Shown here piece after piece: positions 11,933 to 25,037 of a stretch of 64,000 bases of DNA. Source of the stretch: Coffea arabica (taxonomy: Eukaryota; Streptophyta; Magnoliopsida; Gentianales; Rubiaceae); contig NC_092323.1 in the NCBI RefSeq assembly GCF_036785885.1, positions 13,400,501 to 13,464,500 of the forward strand, read 5' to 3'. Position 1 is the stretch's first letter, and each line of letters begins with the position of its first letter. The notes beneath the pieces were generated by a model. The model saw only the letters and a list, made by a program, of their open reading frames with translations. It was not told where the DNA came from and searched no databases. The position numbers and the translations under genes are program-made.

Positions 11933-14900
11933 ATGTGTGGAATCCTCGCTGTTTTTGGATGCATCGATAATTCTCAAGCGAAGCGTTCCAGAATTATCGA
12001 GCTCTCCAGAAGGTGATTTTCGTATAAAAGCTTTAATTTTTGTAATTTAATTTGGTTGTTTATCTATTTGTTCTGTTTAAAATGCATTAATTTAGCTGCG
12101 AAACTTGAATGTGATTGTATTTACGTGTATTTTTCAATTGTTAGAACTTTAATCTTTAAGGTGTAATGATTATTGGATTGTTCTGTTGAGCTCATTAATA
12201 TGTAGAATTGATTATCAAATAATGTAATGCGGAATGAGGAAAAATGAGAAATGATTTTGATTTAATTTACTCTCTGGCCTCCTAGAAAATATAATTGAAT
12301 ATGCATTTGATTTTTCAGAGGGGACTATCCCTGTTTATCAGTTCCGGTGATTGCGTTTGAAGCTAGCTTAATCAGCTGGATTTCTTTTTGAGGCTACATA
12401 TAAAATTTTTTTGGCCACCAAGTTTCTAGGTAGAATTTTCTTGCAAGAAAAAGGGGTTAAAATTTTTAGCTATAGGCAGTTTCAATATTTAAGAATCATA
12501 TTTACGTATTCTATTCATTTGATGATTTCATCGTAAGTTTCTAGTGTCGTAATAGTTACAGCATCAGAATATGGGAATTAATAAGTGTGTTTGATGATCT
12601 CACTTATCCCCTACTTATGACATTTTTTGGTGAGCATAATGGGTGGTTGTGAGGTGGTAATAGTATGAAAATTTGAAGTCTGGCAAAGTCAAGGGAGGAA
12701 TTAGGAGAGGAAACTAAAAATTGAGTACAGGCTTGGTAGCAGTAGTGGCTATGGGAGAAATAGCTCACTTTGAACTTGTAAAATCTTTTTGGTCGATGCA
12801 ATTATCTATTTGAAATGTTTTTAACGTTTTGCCAGACTGAACAGCCAAAAGCATCATTCTCGAAACTGTTTACAGCAGTTTGCACTACATTGTTATATTT
12901 TGTCAATGGGTCATTAAGTTGAATGTCTAACTCCAGCGCATGAAAGCATGGTAGTACTCACTTTTGGGCAATATGGCCTTTCCAGTTGTCTTTTAATTTT
13001 GGAGTGAACTTTAAATTCATCAGACATTGTCAATGGGAATTAATATTTGGTCCCTGAAATCCCAAGAGTCTTGCAAAACACAAATTATAAGTGAAATGGA
13101 CAATCAAAATATAAACGGATTACTCCGTTTTGCATCTACTTCTCACATGTTGTATGAAAGTAAATGACTGGAGTCTGTTTGTATTTTCTTGAATTTGAAT
13201 ATCATGATAAGCAGACAACTTAGTCTAGTCTACCAATGACATAAGTTTCCTAACTTATCTTTGATGTAATATGTTGAAAGTATAGGCTGCGTCATAGAGG
13301 TCCTGACTGGAGTGGCTTGCACTGTCATCAGGATTGTTATCTTGCTCATCAACGGTTAGCTATAATAGATCCCACTTCTGGAGATCAGCCTCTGTATAAC
13401 GAAGACAAGACAATTATTGTCACGGTAAGAGCAGTTCCTTACAAATGATTACAGTGCTGCAAATTTTTGGATGGTCATATGATGAAATATTTTTGTAATC
13501 AATGTTTAAGGAATCTTAGAGAATTTTGGAGTGTTTGATAGTTTTAAAACCACAAGTGGAAAGTTTCTCACAAATGATTACAGTGCTTCAAATTTTTGGA
13601 TGGTCATATGTGCAAATATTTTTGTAGTCAATGTTTATTCTTGCAAGTAATGTTATAGAATTTTGAAGTGCTTGTTAGTTTGAAAACAATCAGTGGAAAT
13701 TTGCTTACAGACAAAAAGAGATACATATCAATCTTTATCTTGGAATTTGGTATGGCTGGGTAACTAGGTAAAACTTAATCTAGCTGACTACTAAATGAAT
13801 TTTGAAGTGACTTTAGTATTCGTTGGCTGAATAGTTTTTTGTAGTCTTAGAAACTCATTGTGTGTATCTTTTAGGAGGTAGATTAATTCATCATCCTTGT
13901 TTATTGTATGTTACTATAATTTTTATACAAGTTCCTTACCTGTTTCTTAGATTAGTTGATCAATATTTTATGTAGGGGTACAAAGTGTCTAGATTTTGAC
14001 TCAAACAAAAAGATTGTATCTAAAGGGATCAGTTGGATATCGGTAGCAAGACAAATATTGTGTGTATCAAGCATCTATGCATTTTTTTGTCATTTTTTTT
14101 CCCTTTGGCATTGGCACTCATTTTGTTTCATGTTACTCATAGTCATAAGGCTTTCTAATGAGCATCGGAAATCACTATGGTTGCCTGTCATATACAAAGA
14201 TTTAAAGGTAGGAAGACTGTATATAAGTATTGGAGGAGGATGGGCTGGAGATGAAGAGATGGAGCCGCAGCCGTATGAATGTGTTTTTTTTGTTGTTTTT
14301 AAATTTGATTTAATACCTATTTGGGTACTATCTCAAATGCCATAATGAAAATCATTCTTATATAGCTTTTCACTTGCTCACCATGAACCTTGATCTATAC
14401 TTCTCTCTGTTAGGTTAATGGGGAGATATATAACCACAAAGCATTAAGGGAAAAGCTGAAGTCTCATCAGTTCAGAACTGGAAGTGACTGTGAAGTTATT
14501 GCACATCTTGTAAGTACTTATATTCCCTCTGCAGTTATAGGTCCACCACTCTTCCGATCTAACAATGGTTGAAAGCTGTTTTCTGCCTGCTACCCGTATA
14601 TCTCCTCTATTCTATTTTCTCATTATAATAATATACACTACGAATTAGCTGAAAATGACATGTCTACATTTCTGTCCATCTTTAAAGTTCTTGTTGTAGC
14701 ATTATTTTTCTCCTCTCCTTTTATTATGAACTTCCACATTGTTCTTGGTAGTACGAAGAATATGGAGAAGATTTTGTTGACATGCTGGATGGAATGTTCT
14801 CCTTTGTGCTTCTTGACACGCGTGACAAAAGTTTCATTGCTGCTCGGGATGCTATTGGTATTACACCCCTATACATGGGTTGGGGCCTTGATGGTATGCC

Positions 14901-16757
14901 ACATTTTTATGATTAATGCATTTAGTACTAGCTTTATCAATCCTTGGTAACATAAATCTAGCTTGGTTGTCTTCGTTTTTTTCTGCACAACTTGGTAAAT
15001 TCTAGTTCTCTTTTTACAATAGGCTGCGGTGAAGAATGGATTTGAGAAAATGGTATTCATAGCCAACAATTGTTGTCTGGTTGATAAGTTTAGATTGTTG
15101 AATTGCAGATATTGTTATCATAAATTGGAGAACGTGTCTCAATTAGCTGTGCATCTTCTTTTCCTGTTGTAGAGCTTAGGCAGTCTTCCTCCATAGTTTG
15201 TGAAAAATTTTGGGATAGGTTATTAGAGTTTTGCTTCAGATGTTTTCATCCGTGATCTTCTGAAAACCTATATGTTTTCATCGGGAAGCTCAGACGAATT
15301 GTTTATTTGGAGCATTCATGCTTGTGCTTTCCTGTATATGTCAGACCCTTCTCTCACATGGATAAGGATATAATGCTTTTAATCTCGACTCTACACACGT
15401 TGTACAATGGTACTTTTTTAAGATTACATAGTTGTAGCTGGTTGCTACAGGTTATGTAGGTAGCTGGTAATCATTAAATGTTAGGACATAAATTTACAGC
15501 TAAAACTAAACTGGTATGCTCATGGGAAATTTGCCTTGGCTTCTTTAACTATTATTGAGCTGACCCAATCATATGGTTTGTAACTTAAATAATTCCAGCT
15601 GACTCGTTTATTTGGCTCAGTATTTTTTGCACATAAGTACACCAAGAAATAGTCTTTTCTTGTTTTTCGTTTTCAACATGAAATCATTGATGATTTCAAC
15701 CATTTATCTTCTTCTTTCTTTATTGACTCATTTGTGCTTTTGTTTTTTTAGTATTCATTTTTATTCTGACTTTGCCCTTACAAAAAGATAACGAAGAAGG
15801 AAAAGAAAAAATGAAGGGTTTTTTCTATTTGCTGTATTAATGAAAAGGTTTTCAATTGGTTTTGATAAATCCTTGTGGATTATTGTGTTTATGCTAAACA
15901 GTGGACAGTGTTATCTTCTCTACAGGATCAGTATGGTTTGCATCTGAAATGAAAGCCTTGAGTGATGATTGTGAGCGATTTATGTCTTTCCCACCTGGCC
16001 ATGTATATTCAAGCAAGAGAGGTATGCTCATTGAAATCTATTGCTTGCAGGCAATTATGCTTTTACAAATAAAGAATTTATTTTACTGTCTATTTTGACT
16101 TTGCAAATTTTACTTGATGAGGTTTCATTGCAAGAAAATTTTGCAAGCTTTATATGAGAAGTGATGATACATTGAGATAGAAAAATGTTGATTTGCTGGT
16201 TTTTGTAGTGAATAAACTTATTAGTTCCGCATCATTGTTTTGAGATCATGTAAAACAATGATAATTGACCGGGAGGATTATGTCCTTTTATTAGCTCATG
16301 ATTTCTCGCAGGCAAGAATACGAAAATAAGCCATTTTTCCATTTATCTTTCCTCTGTTTTAATTAACAGATAAAACTTATAATGTGTTGTAATGTTTTCT
16401 GAATGGCATGATTTTGAACCTTTTTTTAGTAGTTATGTAATCATGATTCCAAATAGCATATTAGATTTTTGCATAGAATTCTGGATTATTGCTATTAGAA
16501 TGATTTTTGTGACTATATTTTCAAATATCCACTGTTTAAGCAAAGTACGGTTGAAACTTGTTTCCTTAGTCTCATTAACTACGTCCACAGGTGGGCTCCA
16601 AAGATGGTATAATCCAGTATGGTATTCAGAACAGATTCCTACCACTCCCTATGATTCCCTAGTCCTGCGAAAGGCCTTTGAGAAGGTGGGCTTCCATTAT
16701 GGATAAGATTTTACCATAGGAGCCATGAATATTGTTCATCAGCTTGTGACCTCCTCT

Positions 16758-16816
<59 letters not shown>

Positions 16817-19800
16817 ACTTGAGCACATTCCATTCCACAAGTTAGAAGGAATTAATGTGTAATGTTATTTCTTTGGGTAATATAAGGCCATTGTTCTCCA
16901 TGTCTGCATATTCTTGTTTCTGTTCTTTGGTTAATGCACTTGTATTATTCTGCAGTCACTTTCCAATTTTTTCTTGTTCCTTTCGGGTATTGTCTCTTTT
17001 TTCTGTCTTCATACTTGGATACTCCTCCCTGATATATTCATATTGGTGTTCTCTCCTGATCTCGTAATTACAGTTTCTGATCAATTTTATAAGAAATAAG
17101 TTAACATGTGCTATTTGACTTGAACATTCTTTGATGAATTCAAACATGGTTCTCATGCTACTTCAGCTTTCTACATCCTTTGATATGTAGTGGAATAACA
17201 TGTAATTTAATAGATTTTGCACTTGCTTTGTCATATTTATGGAATATTCATTTCTTATTGCCTATGCCATCTGTTTCTTAAATATGCAGGCTGTGGTTAA
17301 GAGACTCATGACAGATGTGCCATTTGGTGTTCTTTTATCTGGTGGCCTTGATTCATCACTTGTTGCTGCAGTGGCATGTCGATATTTGTCGGAATCAGAG
17401 GCTGCCTGCCAATGGGGGTCTCAGTTACATACTTTTTGCATTGGCTTGAAGGTAGTACTGCACTTGAACGCTGCAATAATTTTGCAATTTGATCGTGTGT
17501 CCTCCTTTTGTTTATTATTTGATTTTTTTTCATCTTATTTAGGGTTCTCCAGATCTGAAAGCTGCCAGGGAAGTAGCTCAATATCTTGGCACTCGTCACC
17601 ATGAGTTCCACTTCACAGTGCAGGTGTTTTCCCCTCTACCCCTACTGTGCACACCATGATAATGTTATCGGACTCACATTACCCCCCTATTTCATGGTTA
17701 TGATTGCTATATCAGGAAGGGATAGATGCACTTGAGGAGGTCATTTATCACGTAGAAACATATGATGTGACAACCATCCGAGCAAGTACCCCAATGTTTC
17801 TTATGTCACGTAAAATAAAATCTTTGGGAGTTAAAATGGTCCTATCTGGGGAAGGCTCTGATGAGATATTTGGTGGTTATTTGTATTTTCATAAGGCACC
17901 CAATAAGGAGGAATTCCACCAGGAAACATGCCGAAAGGTATGACAAGACATTAGCTTATCCCCAAAAAAAATTAGGAAGAGGCATTTCCCATGCCATGTT
18001 TTTTTTTTTGTTTAAAACCTTATGATAGTTCTTGATAGCTGTTTCTTGTGAAATCAGATCAAAGCTCTACATCTCTACGACTGCTTGAGAGCCAATAAAT
18101 CAACTTCAGCATGGGGTGTTGAGGCTCGTGTACCCTTCTTAGATAAGGAGTTCATCAATGTTGCAATGGGTATTGATCCTGAATGGAAAATGGTTAGTGC
18201 TTTAAATATTTCTGTGGTCTAGGTCATGTCAGGGCTAAGGCTGAAACCTCAGAAACTTCAGATAATATACTTTTTACCAGTGCTGTTATTACATGTAAAG
18301 GCGTAGAAAACATACAGAAAACAGCGACTTATTTCCGAGAGTAAGGCTGCCTCATCTTGACCTGAAAGGTCCGGGTTTCAATTTCTGATAATAGCCTCTC
18401 TACTTGCTTGCATACACTCTGCTTTCTACAAATTCTTCATTTGAGGTAGTTTGATGCAAGGGGTTTACCAATTTTAATTTCATTGAAGATCCAGCAAAAT
18501 ATATAGCAACACTACCATTTTTGTTTGATAGTCATTTCAACATCAACTTTTCCCGATCCTTTTTCTCGTTCCTTCTTTTACTGTAAAGATGTGTTTTAAA
18601 TGTTTGTCATGGCTTTTAATTGCTTGGATCAATCTGCCAGTGATCCATCTGGGTAGATCTCTCTATTTGGGGACATAAAATTGCGTGACCATGTTCCTTT
18701 TTCTTCACAGCATTTAACACTAGATTGTAAGTTTTGACTTACTGTAACTTTGAGTGTGTCTAACTTTTTCTGGGTCACAGTTGAAACTCCACATAAGCTA
18801 TGTATACCGTTATACACACCTAAATACCTCATCTCCCCCCCCCTCCTCCTCCTCCTCCTCCTCCCCTCTGCCCAAAAAATAAAAAAAATAAAAAAATAAA
18901 AAACCAACAGTCATCTGCTTATACAATGAAGCATCTTGAATGTCCATTTTCCGTTTATTTTTGCTGAGTACCTCTTATTGACCAATTGCAGGTAAGACCT
19001 GATCTTGGAAGAATAGAGAAGTGGGTTCTACGCTATGCCTTTGATGATGACCAGAATCCATATTTGCCAAAGGTTAGTTGTAACCTGAACCTGAAACAAA
19101 GGTTTTTAAACTATGAATTAGCACACACAGCATTCTTTTTTTGGGCACTGAAACCTTCTTTTTTTGGTTTAGCACATTCTGTATAGGCAGAAGGAACAAT
19201 TCAGTGATGGAGTTGGATACGGTTGGATTGACAGCTTGAGGGATCATGCAAACCAGCAGGTTGGGCTATCTCTTGTTCCCCCAGCCCACCCGATTTGTGT
19301 GGCTTCTGAATCATATAGTTGAATGGTTTTCATACATTATTGTCAGGTCACAGATACAATGTTAGCCAATGCAAGTTTCATTTACCCTGAGAATACACCG
19401 ACAACGAAAGAGGGATACTACTACAGGGCTATCTTCGAGAAGTTCTTTCCTAAGGTGGGTTTGCTTACTATTCCATCTAGAGCCAATAAATAAGAAAAAT
19501 TTGAGATAAAGGAAATCTTGTTAATAAGGGAGGGTAAGAAATAAACAGATATAAGATGAAGTTATGATCATCAGCCTGAGCTCGTTAAACTGAAAACTTT
19601 TTTTTTTTTTAATATAAAATAGGCTCGTCACTCTACATGCTTGTTTTATTGGTTTATAGAACTAGACATGACATGATCTAGATTTGGGAATATTGCATGT
19701 TCTTGTGTCTCTTTTCTTTCATATTAACCCTGCATGCATTGAAGATTCGTACTAGTGACTTTAACACTTGTACAATATGTCAATTTTTCGTGGATGTTTG

Positions 19801-20083
19801 TGGGTTTCGCCACCCCTTTTCAATTTCTGCTTCTCATTCTGATTTTTCTTTCTTTGATCAGAATGCTGCAAGGTCAACCGTTCCTGGAGGTCCAAGTGTG
19901 GCATGTAGTACTGCAAAGGCTGTAGAGTGGGATGCTGCATGGTCAAAGAATCTTGATCCATCAGGCAGAGCGGCTCTCGGTGTTCACCTTGCCGCTTATG
20001 AAGATGCAAAGGAGAGTAAAATGACGGCATCAGAGACCTCGCTGCAGAAGCTACAAGCGGAGAAGACTGCGGTGGCTGTTTAA
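11933..20083 (+). CDS. ASN2: Glutamine-hydrolysing asparagine synthetase, plant ASN2/ASN3 class
   Basis: Fourteen exons: 11933-12012, 13286-13424, 14414-14509, 14752-14893, 15926-16021, 16591-16685, 17290-17451, 17543-17623, 17716-17937, 18058-18192, 18992-19072, 19173-19259, 19347-19454 and 19862-20083, coding 581 aa. It converts aspartate, glutamine and ATP to asparagine, glutamate, AMP and PPi in the cytosol and serves nitrogen transport. MCGILAVFG places the Ntn nucleophile at Cys2; Arg50 (AHQRLAIID) and Asn75-Gly76 (VNGEIYNH) are the glutaminase-site residues. The ATP-PPi loop SGGLDSS is at 233-239 and [12 protein letters not shown] at 341-352. GEGSDE and the tail [20 protein letters not shown] resemble Arabidopsis ASN2/ASN3 rather than ASN1 (GEGADE); ASN2 and ASN3 cannot be separated here. 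All exon phases are consistent, with no stops. Dark induction known for ASN1 should not be assumed. Confidence 0.95.
13436..13692. repeat. Two-unit tandem duplication in ASN intron 2
   Basis: Two adjacent units of about 128 bp share 'ACAAATGATTACAGTGCT', 'CAAATTTTTGGATGGTCATA' and 'ATATTTTTGTA.TCAATGTTTA'. They differ by scattered substitutions and small indels, so the duplication is not very recent. Confidence 0.75.
16762..16815. repeat. (CT)n microsatellite in ASN intron 6
   Basis: Near-pure CT dinucleotide run of about 54 bp inside the intron between exons 6 and 7. Likely length-polymorphic. Confidence 0.9.
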
Positions 20084-20543
20084 TTTCAGGATAGTTTGTA
20101 TAGGTTGGAGGGCCATTCTCATGCAGTAACTAGTTTTTCCCAATTATGGTTCAGCTGTCAACTACAAACGGGTGGTGCTGACATAACCGGAAAGGAAGCT
20201 GAAAGATTTGTAGCATTTCACAGAACACAGTTTCTAGTGTTTTTTTGTATCTTTATGGATGTTGATTGCTTGTCCCATGGCCTCCGGTTAGTACTGATAA
20301 AAGAACTCAAGTTCCCTTGTAATAGCTAGTGTTTTAATTCTTTTGTTTCTTTGTAGATGGTTCTGGAAAAAAGTGGCTGTTCCCGAATAAGATAACTTAT
20401 TTGATTTGCTCTGAGCCTCAACTAGAAGTCTTTCTTCGTGGTAAAAAAGAGGGGGCAAAAAAGGATTCAAGGCATTGATCAGGAATTTGTACTTTCAGTA
20501 CCAACGACTTGTCCAAATTTGAATTTATTAGCTTCTCCCTTTA

Positions 20544-21293
20544 GAGCATCCACAATGCTATTACACTTTGTGGAGTGTAATCCACATGCCACGTCAGCAT
20601 TTCACTTTCTCCTCTTTTATTACACTTTCACTCACAATGGATTACACTCCACAAGGTGTAATAGCATGGGTCCACAATTAATCAAATATTTATTTTAATA
20701 ATGCATAACTCATATCCCATAAATAAATAAAGTAATTTTTAAAACTAATTTTATTATTTTTAAAAAATAAAGTACTAACTTTCGTTAAATTTTGTACATT
20801 TTGAATTTTTTTATTTTCTAAAAATGATATTATTAATTTTTAAGTTTGAATAATATATCTTTTTCTATGTTTCAAAAATAATATATTGTTATTTTTTTAA
20901 AAATAATTATGTAGGAAATTAAACAAATATTTGATACTTCAAATGCGAAGATATCATAATAATCCATACTTAATTAATAATTCGGAATGTAATTAGTTGA
21001 ACTCCATAACATAATATTACATAAGTTAAATCAAATAAAATACAAATAATAACAAAATGAATACTAGTTTTCATTGTCATTGCCTTCGAATCGTTCCCAA
21101 ATATGCTCGACCAAGTCTGATCGAAGTTGATCGAAGTCTGATCCCAAATATGCTTTGTGCTGGAATTTTATCGTTGCCATAGCGCCCACATTCAATGGAT
21201 TACACGCATCATACATGTGATGCGTGTAATCTCCATGACACGGCTCATGGAGCGGTGTAATGGCTCCCCATTACACCCCCATTGCAGCTGCCC
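20544..21293. mobile_element. PIF/Harbinger-like MITE with TTA target duplication
   Basis: The 750-bp element starts GAGCATCCACAATGCTATTA and ends ACCCCCATTGCAGCTGCCC. Its ends are imperfect inverted repeats (G.GCA.C..CAATG), flanked by TTA at 20541-20543 and 21294-21296. GNGCATCC/CAATG ends with a 3-bp TTA duplication are the signature of plant PIF/Harbinger MITEs. Several 'GTGTAAT' and 'ATTACAC' palindromic blocks occur near both ends. The centre is AT-rich and non-coding. It lies about 460 bp past the ASN stop codon. Confidence 0.75.
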
Positions 21294-21387
21294 TTAGTTA
21301 CATAAAAAGATTTATGATCATTTTCAGCTCATAAGAACAAAACAAAATAGACAAAAAGCTTTACTTCCATTACCGAACGAGTTCGTT

Positions 21388-21720
21388 GGACTTTATATAC
21401 AAGGCGATACAACCGAAAGTGGCTTTATCTTAGGCTATGTACGATAATCTTCCAGCACCAAGTGTCTAAATTGGTATAAAAGCGGAGCTTCGACATTAAA
21501 ACTCAAATTGCAAGTCAAGCTGCTCCATGCAGCCCACCCAGCACCAGCAGCAACAAATTCGTTGTGCCTCTTGTTTGCAACGGCGAGACCGCCTCTTCAT
21601 ACTCTGAAGCATATAACAAAACCCATAATTATTTAAAACAAAAATTATATTGTGTTCTTTTTATATTTTTCTGGATGGTTGATAGTTTTGTGAGAGAGAT
21701 ATGCACTGAAGTCAACTTGA
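21388..21720 (-). pseudogene. Fragment of a TLDc gene copy: last exon, 3' UTR and part of last intron
   Basis: The segment aligns in the same orientation with 40440-40810, the 3' end of the intact TLDc gene. Shared stretches include TTTATATACAAGGC, AATCTTCCAGC.CCAAGT and AATTGCAAGTCAA.CTGCT. On the minus strand the last exon is still readable from about 21628 (LWVLLYASEYEEAVSP against LWGFIYPSKYEEMVSL) but has diverged and runs into other residues. Intron sequence upstream is also conserved, so this is a DNA-level copy, not a retrocopy. No TLDc exons 2-7 are visible nearby. See the matching 5' fragment at 37760-38790. Confidence 0.75.
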
Positions 21721-23666
21721 GGTAGAAGTAAGCGGGTTATAATGAAATTCAAGGTATATATATTTGAGGGGGTTTAGTGCATTTAGCCCTATCCTTTTCT
21801 TCTTCATTTTCTTTTTGTTTATTTCCCCTAATTACTAGTGCTTAATTTGTTTTAAATTTTATTTTTCTAAAGGAGTGAGATGAAATTTAAGAAGGAAGGA
21901 GAGGACATAGAAGTTGAATCCAAAACCTCTAATTCATGTAACCTTAATTCTTATTTGTATAAGTAAATGCAATTAGCATTGGACCAACAATCCATTTGTT
22001 GGTTGTTTTGTCTTTTTTATATTATATATTAGACTTTTATTCTTATTTTATTTCTCAAAAACAAAATTTATTTGAAATCTTTTATTAAATTTTATTATTC
22101 TCTAAACTCTATAAATTATGAAATGGATTTAAAAAATAATATATCACACAATTCATTTTAAAGGCAAACACAATTCCTAGTAACCTTTTGTACTTAAAAT
22201 TCATAAACAAACTAGATAATTACACTTAGATAAAATTTTGTACTTGAAATTTGATGGATTACTAATTAAATTTAGATTTTGTTAATTCTTATAAGAATTA
22301 ATGATTCTATAATAAATTAGACTCATTAAGCATTTACTATGGCATAATTTATTATAATTCTAATCATATAAAAAATTATGAAACATAATATTTAAATGTA
22401 TTTAGTGATCCATCGGTTGGACTACTCACCTACTGGTTGAACCAGTAATCTATTGATCCACCTCTTTCCCCGGATTCCTCGTCGGATCGGGTTTAATAAC
22501 TATGCTTTGGACTATAAATAGTGCTGTCCTACCACCTTATGAGGTAATTGACTAATCTCACTCTCATAACTCCCGAACCTCTCATTGTTTCGACTGCTAG
22601 CTTAGGCATTGAAGTCCCAACCCTTGTGTCTTTTATCGTTGTGTTCGCAGGCAACCGGTTTCGCTTTATCGGATTTTTGAGCGCACACGGGTGTTATTGG
22701 ATCTTTGATTGCTAATGCTACGCCAACATTGTACTCGTCAGCCGTTCACATTCGTCGTTTGAGTAATGCCACCAATTTTCATTATTCTCGATTTGAAATA
22801 AGCCATTTCTGCCGCTTCTTGACAAACCAAACAATCCATTATAGCCTTGTCATAATTGATATTAAAAAAAAATGAAGCAAAAGAAAAAAGAAAAACCAAC
22901 GCAAATTAAACCACAAGGCAGAATGCTAGTATTAAACTCAATAACCTTCAAATCTAAATAATCACTGCTCTAACTAAAAGACCAAGTATACACAAATGTC
23001 TTTTAAACAGCAATAACCATTGCGAGGAAACTTGAGTGCTTCAATACTCGATCACAAAATGGTAGAATTAAAGATAATCATCTCATTAGCATTAAGCTAT
23101 GGGCACTAATTTCATGGAAAATTTCGTTCAGTAAAAAGGAAAAAAAAAGGTTAATGGAAGCTGTTCCCTAAGCTGGTAAAAATCCAGAATGAACTTCCCA
23201 GCGATCATTGAGTAATTATATAGGGTGGTTGCTCAAATTTCTATTAGGACGTGAACCTCTAATACTCAAGTAAATTGACATCGAACAATATGATTGCTTT
23301 TCTAACAGACTGGGATCGTTAGTTCTGATTAAACTTCCGTCACCCTATTGATTTTGGTTTTGGTTGGTACCTTCATCCCCAGTGAGATATATTGCATTCC
23401 TCCAAGAAATAACGTGACTGATTTTGGCGGGTTCATTAAGGAAAATGTAGGAGAAATTTTGAGAAATTTGGATTAGCTATTCACTGATTGTTTAGTGACG
23501 CTATTCACAGATGGAAGCATGGCATTAGTTCTCACAACTCAAAACCTTAATTTCTGATCCAAGATTTGGAGAAAAATTCACATGGTGGAGTGATGAACAA
23601 ATGTTAGCATCACAAATAAAAATGGTACACAGGTCACTGTTGTATATCTAAAATCAAATTGAAGGA
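21721..23666. other. Gene-free AT-rich stretch with possible repeat remnants
   Basis: No supportable ORF. A stretch at about 22410-22505, read on the minus strand, begins ATAGTTATTAAACCCGATCC, resembling the end of the Mutator-like element at 28389. Nothing further is assigned. Confidence 0.4.
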
Positions 23667-23933
23667 TCACTGTGCTGTCTCTGTCTCTGTCTCTGTTTGG
23701 TCAGCCAAGGAGACTTTGCTGAGCCTACTGGGCGGCACCTTGATATCTTTATTTCTACCTTTTCTTCTGCTTCTTCCAAGGTGACTACCGTTTGAACCAT
23801 ATAGTGCTCTATGAGCCAGTGCTTTACTCAATGACGATTCAGGCCTGGTCTTGTTATCTTCCAATCTCTCAGGAGGGGCAGTTGTGTAGGAGGCATCAGA
23901 AGCTTCACTATATGGTTCTTTCTCAGAGGCCAT
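23667..23933 (-). CDS. Possible small basic protein of unknown function
   Basis: A minus-strand ORF of 88 codons from ATG at 23933 (MASEKEPYSEASDASYTTAP) to a stop at 23667. The first half is acidic and Ser/Thr-rich; the second half is basic (GRSRRKGRNKDIKV) and ends in a Thr-Glu repeat. A CCTCAG acceptor sits just before the ATG and a GAG|GTACTT donor at about 24057, so a 5' exon at about 24058-24400 is plausible; it stays open for ~90 codons without an ATG and could be 5' UTR. No homologue is recognised. The ORF lies 1.1 kb beyond the stop codon of the HGSNAT-like gene, on the same strand. It could be chance. Confidence 0.35.
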   Translation of the reverse strand: MASEKEPYSEASDASYTTAPPERLEDNKTRPESSLSKALAHRALYGSNGSHLGRSRRKGRNKDIKVPPSRLSKVSLADQTETETETAQ

Positions 23934-25037
23934 TTCCTGAGGAATTGGAGACAAGAAGTATGAAGTTGTGATTGAAATTTGGAGTAATCCCCCCCACAAA
24001 AAAGGAAAAAAAAAAATGTTACTGAGATTTGGAACACCAAGGCCTGTTAGAAAGTACCTCTCGAGCGAGAGCTACTGGAAATTTATGCCTCTCTCCCAGA
24101 GCGAAGGGACAGAAGTACGTGGAGGTTACTTTAGTTGATAGTGCGGTAAAAAGGAGGTTGGAATAGTTTGAAGCAAAGTTTTTGTATGGCGGAAAAGACT
24201 TGGATGCAAATCCCCTTTTCAACGAATTACCTAAGATATACGTTTGTTCACTTATCTTGTTAACTGAGAACCTTGACAAGGTGACCAATTCATGGGGAAA
24301 AAGGACGAATCTTGTACATGCCTTGCTTGAAGGTGTAGACTGCCTCCATATCCTCCGGAATCTTCATCCAAATCTTTCTACTTAACAGGACTGGTTTTTT
24401 GTTTCTAATGTCAATGTAACAGGTGACTAGCTTTGCAATAAATTGGCATTCACAATTTACAGAAAGAGCTTAAGATGTTGATGACAATGCCTCATTACAC
24501 TCTCGAGCTTTGCTAACATAAGACATAAAGATTTCTGGTTCACATAAAATAATTTAGTTCCAAGCCAAAGAACAGTGCAAGGCAGAGAGTATGTTACTTC
24601 GGAATTCCTTGTCATCGAATCTGCACTTCTTAGGATCAGTTTTTCCCTCGATTCCAAGCAATGCTTGACGCCTAACTCCAACATCAACAGACCATATTTA
24701 CAGCATAGCCTTGCCTACATGTCTCCTTCACTAGGTACTTACAGAAAATTCTGGAAACATAGGCCAAAAAACAAAAAATCTAATATGTTTATCCTAGCTA
24801 AAACTGACAAAATCCTATAGCGTTCATTGTCTGTCGACCTGGTATTTCAGCTCATCTGATAGGCCAGTTATTTTCATAAAAGTGTGCAAAGAAAGACATC
24901 CTAGTGCAGGATAGAGCTTCACGACCATCTAAGAGGTGTATGGTTGCCTGTATATTCTGAGCTGCGTAACTTTGCAAATTTGTTTATCTTGCCGAGGCAT
25001 GCTACAATGCAATGCAATGCAATACTGCACCTACAAG
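23934..25037. other. Gap between small ORF and HGSNAT-like gene
   Basis: Holds the candidate 5' exon of the small ORF (about 24058-24400) and, nearer 25037, the 3' UTR of the HGSNAT-like gene. No other coding or RNA signal is seen. Confidence 0.4.

Noticed and set aside
11758-11970. 70-codon plus-strand ORF overlapping the ASN start
   Set aside because: Its ATG overlaps the TATA box, so it is probably upstream of the transcript start, and it has no recognisable motif.
22510-22760. Stretch with TATAAATAG and a processed-transcript look, resembling a lone LTR
   Set aside because: No paired copy, target duplication, primer-binding site or element genes can be seen; too weak to call.
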